From: Bacteroidaceae bacterium | Lineage (GTDB): Bacteria > Bacteroidota > Bacteroidia > Bacteroidales > Bacteroidaceae | DNA: 16,582 bases | Assembly (NCBI GenBank): GCA_016302435.1 | Contig: JAEDNQ010000033.1 | Span: forward strand, 1-16,582 | Direction: 5' to 3' | Shown here: piece after piece, positions 1 to 6,708 of the stretch | Position numbering within the stretch: the first letter of the stretch is position 1 | Layout: each line of letters starts with the position of its first letter | Notes under the pieces: model-generated | Told to the model about the DNA's origin: nothing | What the model saw: the letters and a program-made list of their open reading frames with translations, nothing else | The model's database searches: none | Made by a program: the position numbers and the translations under genes

Positions 1-24
1 GCTGTGGTTTAGAGTTTTTGTTTG

Positions 25-1509
25 TTATTTTTTTCTCCAGAAGCTTCGGGTGAAGAGGAGGACGATGGGGAATATCTCGAGTCTGCCGATGAGCATTAGG
101 AAGGAGCACACGTATTTGGCGAGGGGGCTGAGTATGGCCCATGAGTGTGCTGGACCGTAGTATCCCATGCCTGGACCAACGTTGCTGATGCTTGCCATGG
201 CGAGTCCGAAGGCTTCGTAGTAGTCGAAGTCGGGGTGGACATCGTTGGGGTCGACGCCGCTGAGGGCGAGGATGAAGGCTCCGGTGAAGAGGGCTCCGAC
301 GAAGAGGGCTGCGAAGCCGAGGAGGGTGGGGAGGATGGAGGTCGGTATGATGTTGTCGCCTATGCGCACGGGTATGACGGCTCGGGGGTGGAGGACGCGT
401 GTGAATTCATTGCGCAGCACTTTCCACATGATGACGAGTCTGATGCACTTCAGTCCTCCGCTTGTGCTGCCTGAGCTGGCTCCTGCGAACATGACGAAGA
501 GTAGGACGGGCATGAGCTGCACAGGCCACAGGGTGTAGTCGACTGTGGCGAGGCCTGTGGTCGTCTGGAGAGATATGACGGTGAAGAGGCTGTGGCGTAT
601 GCAGTATTCGATGGGGTGGCCATCGCCGTTGAGGAAGAGTGTGGTGGCGCAGACGGCTGCTGCTACGAAGGCTATGAGCATGTATGCTCGGAGTTCCATG
701 TCAGCGAAGAATTTTTTCATCTTGCCTTTCAGGATGGTATAATATATTAATGTGTAGTTGACTCCTGAGGCGAACATGAAGAAGATGAGGACGTATTCGA
801 TGGCAGGGGAGTGAAAGTAGTCGCTTAGGAGTTCGGAGTGGGTGCCATAGCCACCTGTGGCTGTGGTGCAGAGGGCGTAGTTGATGCTGTCGAAGGTGGT
901 CATGCCGCAGACTCTGAGGCTGAGGGCGCAGAGGATGGTGAGTGCGACGTAGATGCCTCCTATCCACTTGGCGGCTACGGAGATGCGCGGGTGTACCTTG
1001 TTGTGTAGGGGACCTGTGGCTTCGGCGGCGAAGAGTCGTACCTCGCCTACGCCGAAGGCTGGGAGGATAGCTATGGTGAAGAAGACTATGCCTATGCCTC
1101 CTATCCACTGTATGACGCTTCGCCAGAAGAGTATGCCGCGGGGCATGGAGGAAAGGTTGTCAATGATGGTGGCTCCTGTGCTGGTGAAGCCTGACATGGT
1201 CTCGAAGAAGGCGCTGGCCATGTCGGGCACGCAATGGCAGAAGAGGAATGGTAGCATGCCTATGAAGGAGAAGAGAAGCCACACCATGGAGACGACGATG
1301 TATCCGTCTCTGCGCCCCATGGTCTTCTGTGCATTGCGTCCGCAGAAGACTCCGATGGTGCCAGTGACTGCCGCTATGAGGATGGGGAAGGCGAAGGTGG
1401 CTGGGCTTTCGCCGTAGAGGCATCCTACCAGGAGGCAAAGGAGCATGAGTCCTGCCTCTATGAAGAGTAGGAGTCCCATGACCTTAGATATGAGTTTCCA
1501 GTTTATCAT
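25..1509 (-). CDS. trkH: TrkH-type potassium uptake channel subunit
   Basis: Inner-membrane K+-translocating subunit of a Trk/Ktr system; it needs a TrkA partner, encoded immediately upstream. The 494-residue product is highly hydrophobic and has the four-fold pore architecture of the SKT family. Four filter-like segments are visible: TSTGAT at about residues 109-114, TTATGGYGT at 215-223, QTTTGLAT at 315-322 and SNVGPG at 442-447. The Gly/Ser-rich FAGASSGSTSGGLK at 341-354 lies just after the third filter, where the intramembrane gating loop sits in this family. LIGRLEIFP near 474-482 is the usual conserved C-terminal signature. Length fits the family (about 480-500). The start gives MINWKLISKVMG and lies 32 nt after the trkA stop, consistent with co-transcription in the order dxs-trkA-trkH. 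The stop is TAA, and the gene is complete. Coupling ion (H+ or Na+) and exact subfamily cannot be told from sequence. Confidence 0.96.
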   Translation of the reverse strand: MINWKLISKVMGLLLFIEAGLMLLCLLVGCLYGESPATFAFPILIAAVTGTIGVFCGRNAQKTMGRRDGYIVVSMVWLLFSFIGMLPFLFCHCVPDMASAFFETMSGFTSTGATIIDNLSSMPRGILFWRSVIQWIGGIGIVFFTIAILPAFGVGEVRLFAAEATGPLHNKVHPRISVAAKWIGGIYVALTILCALSLRVCGMTTFDSINYALCTTATGGYGTHSELLSDYFHSPAIEYVLIFFMFASGVNYTLIYYTILKGKMKKFFADMELRAYMLIAFVAAAVCATTLFLNGDGHPIEYCIRHSLFTVISLQTTTGLATVDYTLWPVQLMPVLLFVMFAGASSGSTSGGLKCIRLVIMWKVLRNEFTRVLHPRAVIPVRIGDNIIPTSILPTLLGFAALFVGALFTGAFILALSGVDPNDVHPDFDYYEAFGLAMASISNVGPGMGYYGPAHSWAILSPLAKYVCSFLMLIGRLEIFPIVLLFTRSFWRKK

Positions 1510-1541
1510 TGTCTTTGTTGTGGTGGTTGGGTTGTGGGGGT

Positions 1542-2924
1542 CTACTTGAAGAACTTGTCGAGTTTGCGGAGAGTGTTGCCTGTGCAGAAGACGACGACTT
1601 TGTCGCCTGCCTGTAGCTGTGTGCGTCCTCCAACGAGCATGGACTTTCCGTCTCTCGACATGCCTCCGATGTTGACTCCTCGTGGGAGGTTTTGTTCCAT
1701 GATGATCTTTTTTGTCATTTTGGAGTGTGGCTTGACGACGAACTCTGCCACGTCGGCATTGCCTATGGTGAGCATCTTGACGTTGTTCACGTCGCCCTTG
1801 AGCAGCATGCGGTAGATGTGGCTGGCGGCTATCATCTTCTTGTTGATGACGGTGCCGATGTCGAGGTCGTCTGCCATGTCGAAGTAGTCGAGGTTTTCGA
1901 CTTGGGCAATGGTCTTGCGTATGCCTCTCCGTCGTGCCGCCACGCAGGCGAGGATGTTGGCCTGGTCATTGTCTGTAAGGGCGATGATGGCTTCCATGGT
2001 GTTGTAGCCTTCGTCGTTGAGCAGGTCTACGTCATATCCTTCGCCTTCGAGTATCATGGTGTCGGGCGAGACGAGGGCTTGAAGCTCTTCGGTTCTTTGT
2101 CGGTCGGGCTCGATGATTTTGACGTTGTTGTGTATTTCGTTGAGTTTCCAGCTGGCTCTGACGGAGAGTTTGCCGCCTCCGATGATGAGGCTGTTGTTGA
2201 CGGCTGGGTAGTCGTCTTTGCCTGTCAGGTGGCGTATCTCGTCGAGTTTGTCTTTTGTCGTCATGAAGAAGACGAGGTCTCGCGGGAGTATTTTCTCATC
2301 TCCGTTGGGGCTTATTGTCTCTCCGTTGCGTTTGATGGCGACGACGTGGAAGTTGTGGCCGTGTTGGCGTCCGATGTCCTTGAGGGTGTAGCCTACGAGT
2401 TGGTTGTCTTTGTTGCTTATCTCTTTCTCGTAGATGGGGTTGGCATCGTGCATCTTGACGCTGAGCATGAGTAGGTCGCCTCCGTTGAACTCCCACATCT
2501 GTCGTACCCAGCTGTAGCGTGAGCTGGCGGCTATGTCTTCGGCTGCGAGGAGTTCGGGGTAGATGAGTGACTCTATGCCCATCTTCTTGAAGAGTTCAAG
2601 GTTTTCGGGCTTCATGTATTCGTAGTTGTCTACTCTGGCTACGGTGTTGCGCGCTCCCAGTTGTTTGGCGAGCATGGCGCATGTGAGGTTTTCGCTCTCG
2701 TTGGGTGTGACAGCGATGAAGAGGTCGGCCTTGTGGACTTCGGCTTCTTTGAGTCCTCTGATGGAGGCTGGCTGGCGGGTGAGGGTCATGATGTCGAGTT
2801 CGTTGCCGAGGCGTGAGAGTCGTGTCTCGTCGGCATCGATGAGTGTGACGTCCTGATTGTCGTTGGAAAGCATGCGGGCGAGGTGTGTGCCTACTGCTCC
2901 TGCTCCTGCTATTATTATCTTCAT
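1542..2924 (-). CDS. trkA: TrkA-type potassium uptake regulatory subunit (two RCK modules)
   Basis: Cytoplasmic nucleotide-binding gating ring for the TrkH channel encoded next. The 460-residue protein is a tandem duplication of RCK_N plus RCK_C. The first Rossmann module opens with GAGAVG at residues 7-12 and has Asp30 at the end of strand 2, the pattern for NAD(H) binding. RCK_C1 spans about 140-225. The second Rossmann module begins near 244 with LIIGGGKLS, where the expected last glycine of GxGxxG is Ser254; its strand-2 acid is present (IIEPD, 270-274). RCK_C2 covers about 380-460. Length matches typical double-module TrkA (about 450-460). The start is well supported: AAGGAG lies 8 nt upstream, and MKIIIAGAGAVG is the classic TrkA N-terminus. 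The degenerate second site suggests that only the first module binds dinucleotide well; this is inference. Confidence 0.96.
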   Translation of the reverse strand: MKIIIAGAGAVGTHLARMLSNDNQDVTLIDADETRLSRLGNELDIMTLTRQPASIRGLKEAEVHKADLFIAVTPNESENLTCAMLAKQLGARNTVARVDNYEYMKPENLELFKKMGIESLIYPELLAAEDIAASSRYSWVRQMWEFNGGDLLMLSVKMHDANPIYEKEISNKDNQLVGYTLKDIGRQHGHNFHVVAIKRNGETISPNGDEKILPRDLVFFMTTKDKLDEIRHLTGKDDYPAVNNSLIIGGGKLSVRASWKLNEIHNNVKIIEPDRQRTEELQALVSPDTMILEGEGYDVDLLNDEGYNTMEAIIALTDNDQANILACVAARRRGIRKTIAQVENLDYFDMADDLDIGTVINKKMIAASHIYRMLLKGDVNNVKMLTIGNADVAEFVVKPHSKMTKKIIMEQNLPRGVNIGGMSRDGKSMLVGGRTQLQAGDKVVVFCTGNTLRKLDKFFK

Positions 2925-2932
2925 GTGAGTTT

Positions 2933-2938
2933 CTCCTT
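2933..2938 (-). promoter_or_regulatory. Shine-Dalgarno site of trkA
   Basis: On the minus strand AAGGAG sits 8 nt before the trkA ATG. A good Shine-Dalgarno match is uncommon in Bacteroidota, where most starts in this window have only A-rich upstream sequence. It supports the chosen start and may allow independent re-initiation after the upstream dxs gene. Confidence 0.6.
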
Positions 2939-2976
2939 GTTTTTTGGTAAGTTTATGGAGACTGGATGGCTCATCT

Positions 2977-3010
2977 GTTAAGGTGGGTTCTATAAAAATG
3001 CCACCTTAAC
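2977..3010 (-). other. Perfect 10-bp hairpin at the dxs-trkA junction
   Basis: GTTAAGGTGG (2977-2986) and CCACCTTAAC (3001-3010) are perfect reverse complements around a 14-nt A/T-rich loop. The dxs stop codon (TAA, 3006-3008 on the minus strand) lies inside the first transcribed arm. There is no U-tract after the second arm (the minus strand continues AGATGAGCC), so it does not look like an intrinsic terminator. It is more likely an intercistronic stability, processing or attenuation element that terminating ribosomes would melt. Structure seen; role inferred. Confidence 0.6.
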
Positions 3011-4940
3011 AAAGTGTATTTAAGGAGTCCGCCTTGAGTATTGCGTCGGCTATGCTCTCGGCGTCCATGCCGCATAGTTTGCGCAGTTGTGAGACAGTGC
3101 CGTGTGTCACGAAACTGTCGGGCATGCCTATGCGCTTGACTTTGGTGTCGTAGCCGTGGTCGGACAGGAATTCGAGGACGGCGCTACCCATGCCTCCATT
3201 TATGACTCCGTCTTCGACGGTGATGATGTGTTCGTAGCGTTTTGCCACTTCGTGGAGGAGATGTTCGTCGATGGGCTTGAGGAAGAGCATGTCGTAGTGG
3301 GCTACAGATATGTTGTGTCCCTCGTTGGCGGCTTTCATCTCCGCTATGGCAATGGCTTTGGAGGCTTCAACCCCTATTGGACCGATGGTGAGCACTGCTG
3401 TGTCGTTGCCGTCTTTGAGCTTTCGTCCTCGACCGACGGGTATCTCTTCCATCTCTGTGTGCCAGTCTATCATGGTGCCGCTGCCTCTGGGGTATCGGAT
3501 GACGAAGGTACCCTTGCCTGGGAGCTGGGCTGTGTACATGAGGTTGCGCAGGTCGCGCTCGTTGAGGGGCGAGGCTATTGTGAGGTTGGGGATGGGTCTG
3601 AGGTATGCCATGTCGTAGGCTCCGTGGTGTGTGGGGCCGTCTTCGCCCACGATGCCTGCCCTGTCGAGGCAGAGGACCATGTTGAGGCTCATGGTGGCTG
3701 CATCGTGGATGATGTTGTCGTAGGCTCGCTGCATGAAGGAGGAGTAGATGTTGCAGAAGGGCATGAGGCCGTCTTTTGCCATGCCGCCGGAGAATGTCAC
3801 GGCGTGTCCTTCGGCTATGCCCACGTCGAAGACTCTGTGGGGCATGGCGTTCATCATGATGTTCATAGAGCATCCTGTGGGCATGGCAGGTGTGACTCCG
3901 ACGATGCGGGGGTTCTTCTGTGCCAGTTCGAGGAGTGTCTCGCCGAAGACGTCTTGGAACTTTGGCGGACGCGGGGTGCCGTCGTTGGATGTGATGCGCT
4001 CGCCTGACTCATAGTCGAACTTTCCAGGTGCGTGCCATACGGTGGCGTCTTGTTCGGCTGGTGCGTATCCTTTGCCTTTCTTAGTGTGGAGGTGGAGCAG
4101 CTTGGGGCCTTTCATGTCCTTGATGGAGCGTAGTATGCGCACGAGCTCTATGACATCGTTGCCGTCTGTGGGTCCGAAGTAGCGTATGTCCATGCCTTCG
4201 AAGAGGTTTTGTTGGCGTGTGAGCAGTGATTTGACGCTATTGTTGAAACGGAGTATGCCTTTGCGCTTTTTGTCGTCGAGCAGTCCCCACTGGAAGAGTT
4301 TCTGGGAGATTTTGAAGCGTATGCTGTTGTAGGTGGAGTTGGTTGTGAGCTGAAGCAGGTACTGGCGCATGCCGCCTACGCTTCGGTCGATAGACATGTT
4401 GTTGTCGTTGAGTATGATGAGCATGTCGTTGGGGGTGCTGGCAGCATTGTTGATGCCTTCGAAGGCGAGGCCTCCGCTCATTGCACCGTCTCCTATGACG
4501 GCTACCACCTTGCGCGCTTCCTTGTTGAGGTTGGCGGCTACAGCCATGCCAAGGGCAGCTGAGATGGAGTTGGAGGCGTGGCCGCAGCAGAAGGTGTCGT
4601 ATTCGCTCTCGTCGGGATGTGGAAAGGGCTTGATCCCGTTGAGTTTTCTGTTGGTGCAGAATTTGTCTCGGCGACCTGTCAGAATCTTGTGTCCGTAGGC
4701 TTGGTGTCCCACGTCCCACACGATGCGGTCGTAGGGGGTGTCGTAGACGTAGTGAAGGGCTACTGTCAGTTCAACGACACCGAGGCTGGATGCCAGGTGT
4801 CCGGGGTTGACGGCGAGTTCTTCTATGATATCTTTCCTCAGTTCGTCGCACACCTGCGGCAGCTGTTCTACTTTCAGTTTCCTTAGGTCGGCAGGATAGT
4901 CGATGTGTGTGAGATATTTATAGTCTTCTATGTTTCCCAT
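3006..4940 (-). CDS. dxs: 1-deoxy-D-xylulose-5-phosphate synthase
   Basis: Thiamine-diphosphate enzyme condensing pyruvate with glyceraldehyde-3-phosphate, the entry step of the MEP isoprenoid pathway; it also feeds thiamine and pyridoxal synthesis in some bacteria. The 644-residue protein has the full Dxs layout. PGHLASSLG with His48 and WDVGHQAYGHK with His79 come first. The ThDP/Mg motif GDGAMSGG starts at 150 and continues to NDNNMS at 178-183. The catalytic Glu377 lies in DVGIAEGHAV, and DRAGIVGEDGPTHHG is at 426-440. The C-terminal transketolase domain ends with VEDGVINGGMGSAV near 575-588. Length is normal for the family (about 620-640). It is first in an operon with trkA and trkH, 81 nt before trkA. 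The ATG gives MGNIEDYKYLTHIDYP; a weak AAGGA lies 11 nt upstream. Confidence 0.98.
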   Translation of the reverse strand: MGNIEDYKYLTHIDYPADLRKLKVEQLPQVCDELRKDIIEELAVNPGHLASSLGVVELTVALHYVYDTPYDRIVWDVGHQAYGHKILTGRRDKFCTNRKLNGIKPFPHPDESEYDTFCCGHASNSISAALGMAVAANLNKEARKVVAVIGDGAMSGGLAFEGINNAASTPNDMLIILNDNNMSIDRSVGGMRQYLLQLTTNSTYNSIRFKISQKLFQWGLLDDKKRKGILRFNNSVKSLLTRQQNLFEGMDIRYFGPTDGNDVIELVRILRSIKDMKGPKLLHLHTKKGKGYAPAEQDATVWHAPGKFDYESGERITSNDGTPRPPKFQDVFGETLLELAQKNPRIVGVTPAMPTGCSMNIMMNAMPHRVFDVGIAEGHAVTFSGGMAKDGLMPFCNIYSSFMQRAYDNIIHDAATMSLNMVLCLDRAGIVGEDGPTHHGAYDMAYLRPIPNLTIASPLNERDLRNLMYTAQLPGKGTFVIRYPRGSGTMIDWHTEMEEIPVGRGRKLKDGNDTAVLTIGPIGVEASKAIAIAEMKAANEGHNISVAHYDMLFLKPIDEHLLHEVAKRYEHIITVEDGVINGGMGSAVLEFLSDHGYDTKVKRIGMPDSFVTHGTVSQLRKLCGMDAESIADAILKADSLNTLC

Positions 4941-5066
4941 ATTTGGTTTTTTCCTTCTGTTGTGGGGATGTAATCAGTAAGTTGTTTTTCTTATGTTGTC
5001 TGGGGTGGCTTGGCAAAATGTACTGTTGGCCATTGAGCGGATGTCATCCCTATATTTTATTATGTG

Positions 5067-5074
5067 CAAAATTA
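5067..5074 (-). promoter_or_regulatory. Candidate -7 promoter box for the dxs-trkA-trkH operon
   Basis: The minus strand reads TAATTTTG, a full match to the Bacteroidota -7 consensus TAnnTTTG. It would start transcription near 5060 and give a leader of about 120 nt before dxs. No TTTG-like -33 box is seen at the expected spacing, so only the -7 element is supported. Confidence 0.45.
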
Positions 5075-5281
5075 GTCATTTTCTTTTAAAGTACATTCAT
5101 CTTGCCTCAAAATAATTCTGTTCACTGCCTAAATGCGGCAATTAGCTGGTGTTGTAGGGCGCGAATGCAATGCGCAGGTGGGGTTGAGAGGCGACTTATG
5201 CCCACAGCATGGGCATGGATTGTTGGAGAGTTCATGTGAATACTATTGATGGTGGTAAGTAGGAAGTTGAAGTGAATATTT

Positions 5282-5360
5282 TACATTTGGAGTGAAATAG
5301 GGGCATTTTGACGTGTCTACCTGTCAAAATCGCGGTTTTTTATTAGACAGGGTGCTCCTA
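5282..5360 (+). other. Orphan -7 box followed by a compact foldable segment; possible small RNA
   Basis: TACATTTG at 5282-5289 matches the Bacteroidota -7 box, although no -33 box is evident. About 9 nt downstream begins a segment bounded by TAGGGGCA (5298-5305) and TGCTCCTA (5353-5360), which pair over 8 positions with one G-U. Nested inside is a perfect 8-bp hairpin, ATTTTGAC (5305-5312) with GTCAAAAT (5323-5330), followed by CGCGG and six T. Alternative pairings also exist: TGTCTA (5314-5319) with TAGACA (5344-5349), and CCTGTC (5320-5325) with GACAGG (5346-5351). It could be a short RNA with two exclusive folds, a regulatory DNA site, or chance. Confidence 0.3.
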
Positions 5361-5404
5361 TTGTGTTATTTTATGTTCTATGAGTCGAATGATGTTTACA
5401 ATAG

Positions 5405-5436
5405 TTTGGTCATTTTCATATAAAGGCGTAACTTTG
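5405..5436 (+). promoter_or_regulatory. Bacteroidota-type promoter of the outer-membrane barrel gene
   Basis: TTTG at 5405-5408 and TAACTTTG at 5429-5436 are separated by 20 bp, matching the -33 and -7 consensus of the Bacteroidota primary sigma factor. The start point should fall near 5443-5445, leaving a leader of about 100 nt. The 13-mer GCGTAACTTTGCA around the -7 box recurs exactly at the fklB promoter. Confidence 0.8.
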
Positions 5437-5440
5437 CATC

Positions 5441-5499
5441 GGATTCCAAAACGGAGGGGATTCCGAAAACCTCCGTGAGGTCTGAAACCCGAAAACGGA
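5441..5499 (+). other. 5' leader with direct repeats and a 7-bp hairpin
   Basis: The start of the predicted mRNA contains ACGGAGG (5451-5457) pairing perfectly with CCTCCGT (5470-5476). It also has related direct repeats: GGATTCCAAAAC at 5441-5452, GGATTCCGAAAAC at 5458-5470, and CCCGAAAACGGAT at about 5488-5500. The stem may protect the 5' end of an abundant outer-membrane mRNA; the role is inferred. Confidence 0.45.
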
Positions 5500-5544
5500 T
5501 AGAAAACAAACAGAGTAGGAAACATCAATTAAACATTTCTCATT

Positions 5545-6084
5545 ATGAAAAAATTTTTACTCACAGCTATCGTAGCAGTCGTTTCACTCGCAGCTAACGC
5601 TCAGTTCTGGGCAGGCGGTTCGCTCAACGCAGGTACTTCTAAAACAACATTAGATGGAAATGATCTTGAAAAAGTCAATACTATCGGAATCAAGCCCACT
5701 GTAGGATACACACTCACAGACAACCTCGACGTTGCTCTCGAGCTGTCCTTCCAGCACTCAGACTCAGACACTAGTAATTCGAACGCTTTTGGATTCAGCC
5801 CATTCGCTCGTTATACATTCGTAAAATCAGGCAACTTCAAGGTGTTCGCTGATGGAGGCTTCTCATACGATAACACGCACAAAAGCGGAAATGAGGACAA
5901 TACCAATGAGTGGGAGATTTTCGTCCGTCCAGGTATCTCATACGACCTCACAAAGAAGGTTTTCCTTACAGCTACAGTCGGCAACCTCAACTACCAGTTC
6001 TCTAAGACAGGAGACTATAAGACTAATGCCTTCAACCTCGACCTCGACAGCGACATCTCATTCGGAGTATACGTTCGCTTCTAA
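5545..6084 (+). CDS. Small outer-membrane beta-barrel protein
   Basis: A 179-residue protein with a clear signal peptide: MKK, a hydrophobic stretch LLTAIVAVVSLA, then cleavage after ANA, leaving a mature N-terminus QFWAGG (about residue 20). The mature part alternates polar and hydrophobic residues in strands separated by short turns and longer Asp/Ser/Asn-rich loops, as expected for an eight-stranded barrel of the OMP_b-brl (OmpA/OmpW-like) type. Repeated FxFSPFARYTF, YDLTKKVFLTATVGNLNYQF and the terminal SFGVYVRF, ending in phenylalanine, fit a barrel inserted by the Bam machinery. It is monocistronic with its own strong promoter and terminator, and codon choice looks like that of a well-expressed gene. 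Cargo or function is unknown; no peptidoglycan-binding OmpA domain is present. Confidence 0.85.
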   Translation: MKKFLLTAIVAVVSLAANAQFWAGGSLNAGTSKTTLDGNDLEKVNTIGIKPTVGYTLTDNLDVALELSFQHSDSDTSNSNAFGFSPFARYTFVKSGNFKVFADGGFSYDNTHKSGNEDNTNEWEIFVRPGISYDLTKKVFLTATVGNLNYQFSKTGDYKTNAFNLDLDSDISFGVYVRF

Positions 6085-6154
6085 TATTTGAGGTTCCGGC
6101 AGAGGAACATGACGAAAAGAAACAACAAACTTATTTCATGTCATAAACACTTTC

Positions 6155-6180
6155 GGGCGGCAGGTGTGCCGCCCTTTTTT
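6155..6180 (+). terminator. Intrinsic terminator of the outer-membrane barrel gene
   Basis: GGGCGGCA (6155-6162) and TGCCGCCC (6167-6174) form a perfect 8-bp GC-rich stem with a GGTG loop, followed at once by six T. It lies 70 bp after the stop codon and ends the monocistronic unit. Confidence 0.93.
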
Positions 6181-6225
6181 GTATTTAAGTAGGTGTGTGA
6201 AATAATAGTTGTTATTTTGTTTGCC

Positions 6226-6303
6226 AGGGTGTCCAGTTTGATGTGCAAAATAAGGTGCCAGCCCCTCTGACCCTTCAATTTGGAACGGCTAACTGAACAC
6301 CCT
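6226..6303. repeat. 78-bp segment bounded by 13-bp imperfect inverted repeats (possible MITE remnant)
   Basis: AGGGTGTCCAGTT (6226-6238) and AACTGAACACCCT (6291-6303) are inverted repeats matching at 12 of 13 positions, separated by 52 bp without coding sequence. Terminal repeats starting with AGGGTGT and a short non-coding interior are what a miniature transposable element or solo insertion-sequence remnant looks like. No clear target-site duplication is visible. An RNA stem is an alternative reading. Confidence 0.4.
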
Positions 6304-6317
6304 ATTTGTTAACAAAT
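6304..6317. repeat. Perfect 14-bp palindrome
   Basis: ATTTGTTAACAAAT is its own reverse complement and abuts the right inverted repeat ending at 6303. It could be a regulator binding site or an insertion target; it lies about 200 bp before the iorA promoter, which is far for an operator. Confidence 0.4.
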
Positions 6318-6471
6318 GAGATTTGCTGGGACTGAACCTCTAAAAGCCTATGTACATGAGAAGGCGTGCCTTCGTGCGGCAGCTCGATTTTTTACCCTGC
6401 GGTGTCATGTCCATCACCCTCTTGCGACGTTTTTGAAGTGAAAATACATCTTTTTGTATGTAAAAAACAAG

Positions 6472-6508
6472 AAAAAGATGACAAAATGCTTGACTGTCAT
6501 CTTTTTTT
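6472..6508. terminator. A/T-rich hairpin with T-tract overlapping the iorA promoter
   Basis: AAAAAGATGACA (6472-6483) pairs perfectly with TGTCATCTTTTT (6495-6506) around an 11-nt loop; the T-run reaches 6508. The stem is symmetrical in composition, so it could act as a bidirectional terminator insulating iorA from upstream reading. Its second half overlaps the -33 region of the iorA promoter, so it could also be a DNA operator. Confidence 0.5.
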
Positions 6509-6518
6509 ATTACATTTG
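6489..6518 (+). promoter_or_regulatory. Promoter of the iorAB-paaK cluster
   Basis: CTTG at 6489-6492 and TACATTTG at 6511-6518 are spaced by 18 bp and match the Bacteroidota -33/-7 pattern. The predicted start near 6525 leaves about 180 nt of untranslated leader. No comparable -7 box is seen in the spacers further down the cluster, which suggests that all six genes are read from here. Confidence 0.65.
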
Positions 6519-6708
6519 CAAGCGATATGCGCTCATCGGCGCTTGCACACCATATTATATATATGAATATAGAGTGAAAACCAATACAGGCGTGCATTGA
6601 TACGTGATGCTCCCAAAAATGACCTATGGGGGCAAGGCACTGGGCATGAACCCTAAAGCCGTAAGGAAATAATCTACTTAAGACCGAAACATAAACCGAT
6701 ATAACAAA
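6519..6708 (+). promoter_or_regulatory. Long foldable 5' leader of iorA; candidate cis-regulatory RNA
   Basis: The leader has several possible stems. GCAAGCG (6518-6524) pairs with CGCTTGC (6540-6546), but begins inside the promoter. TGCTCCCA (6608-6615) pairs with TGGGGGCA (6627-6634) over 8 positions including one G-U. A nested element GGC (6636-6638)/GCC (6658-6660) encloses GGG (6642-6644)/CCC (6651-6653). I do not recognise any known riboswitch core (no TPP, SAM, cobalamin or glycine signature). No Shine-Dalgarno is present before the iorA ATG; the last 40 nt are A-rich. Confidence 0.35.

Larger units (their letters stand above)
4941..5544. other. Non-coding region between divergent dxs and outer-membrane protein genes
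   Basis: This 604-bp stretch shows no convincing protein-coding frame. It holds the candidate dxs -7 box (5067-5074, minus), the promoter of the outer-membrane protein gene (5405-5436, plus), a 7-bp hairpin ATGCCCA/TGGGCAT (5198-5204/5210-5216), and the foldable segment described at 5282-5360. Nothing is recognised in 5100-5195 or 5217-5280. Confidence 0.6.
6181..6708. other. Non-coding region upstream of iorA
   Basis: No credible gene is seen in these 528 bp. The only longer frame (minus strand, ending at 6340) has low-complexity coding quality and overlaps the iorA promoter. The region carries an inverted-repeat-bounded segment (6226-6303), a palindrome (6304-6317), a small GAAGG/CCTTC hairpin (6360-6373), an A/T-rich hairpin (6472-6508), the iorA promoter (6489-6518) and a foldable leader (6519-6708). 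Apart from that hairpin, nothing is recognised in 6318-6471. Confidence 0.6.

Noticed and set aside
1692..2474. Open plus-strand frame of 260 codons opposite trkA
   Set aside because: Antisense shadow of trkA, with skewed Val/Asp/Glu composition and no domain.
3102..4007. Open plus-strand frame of 301 codons opposite dxs
   Set aside because: It is the antisense shadow of a certain gene; its Val/His/Gly-rich composition comes from the codon bias of dxs and it has no recognisable motif.
5198..5216. Hairpin ATGCCCA/TGGGCAT as a terminator of the dxs region
   Set aside because: It lies upstream of both divergent genes and has no T-run on either strand.
6608..6660. Known riboswitch (cobalamin, SAM, TPP) in the iorA leader
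   Set aside because: None of the conserved core sequences of these classes could be found; only unclassified stems remain.
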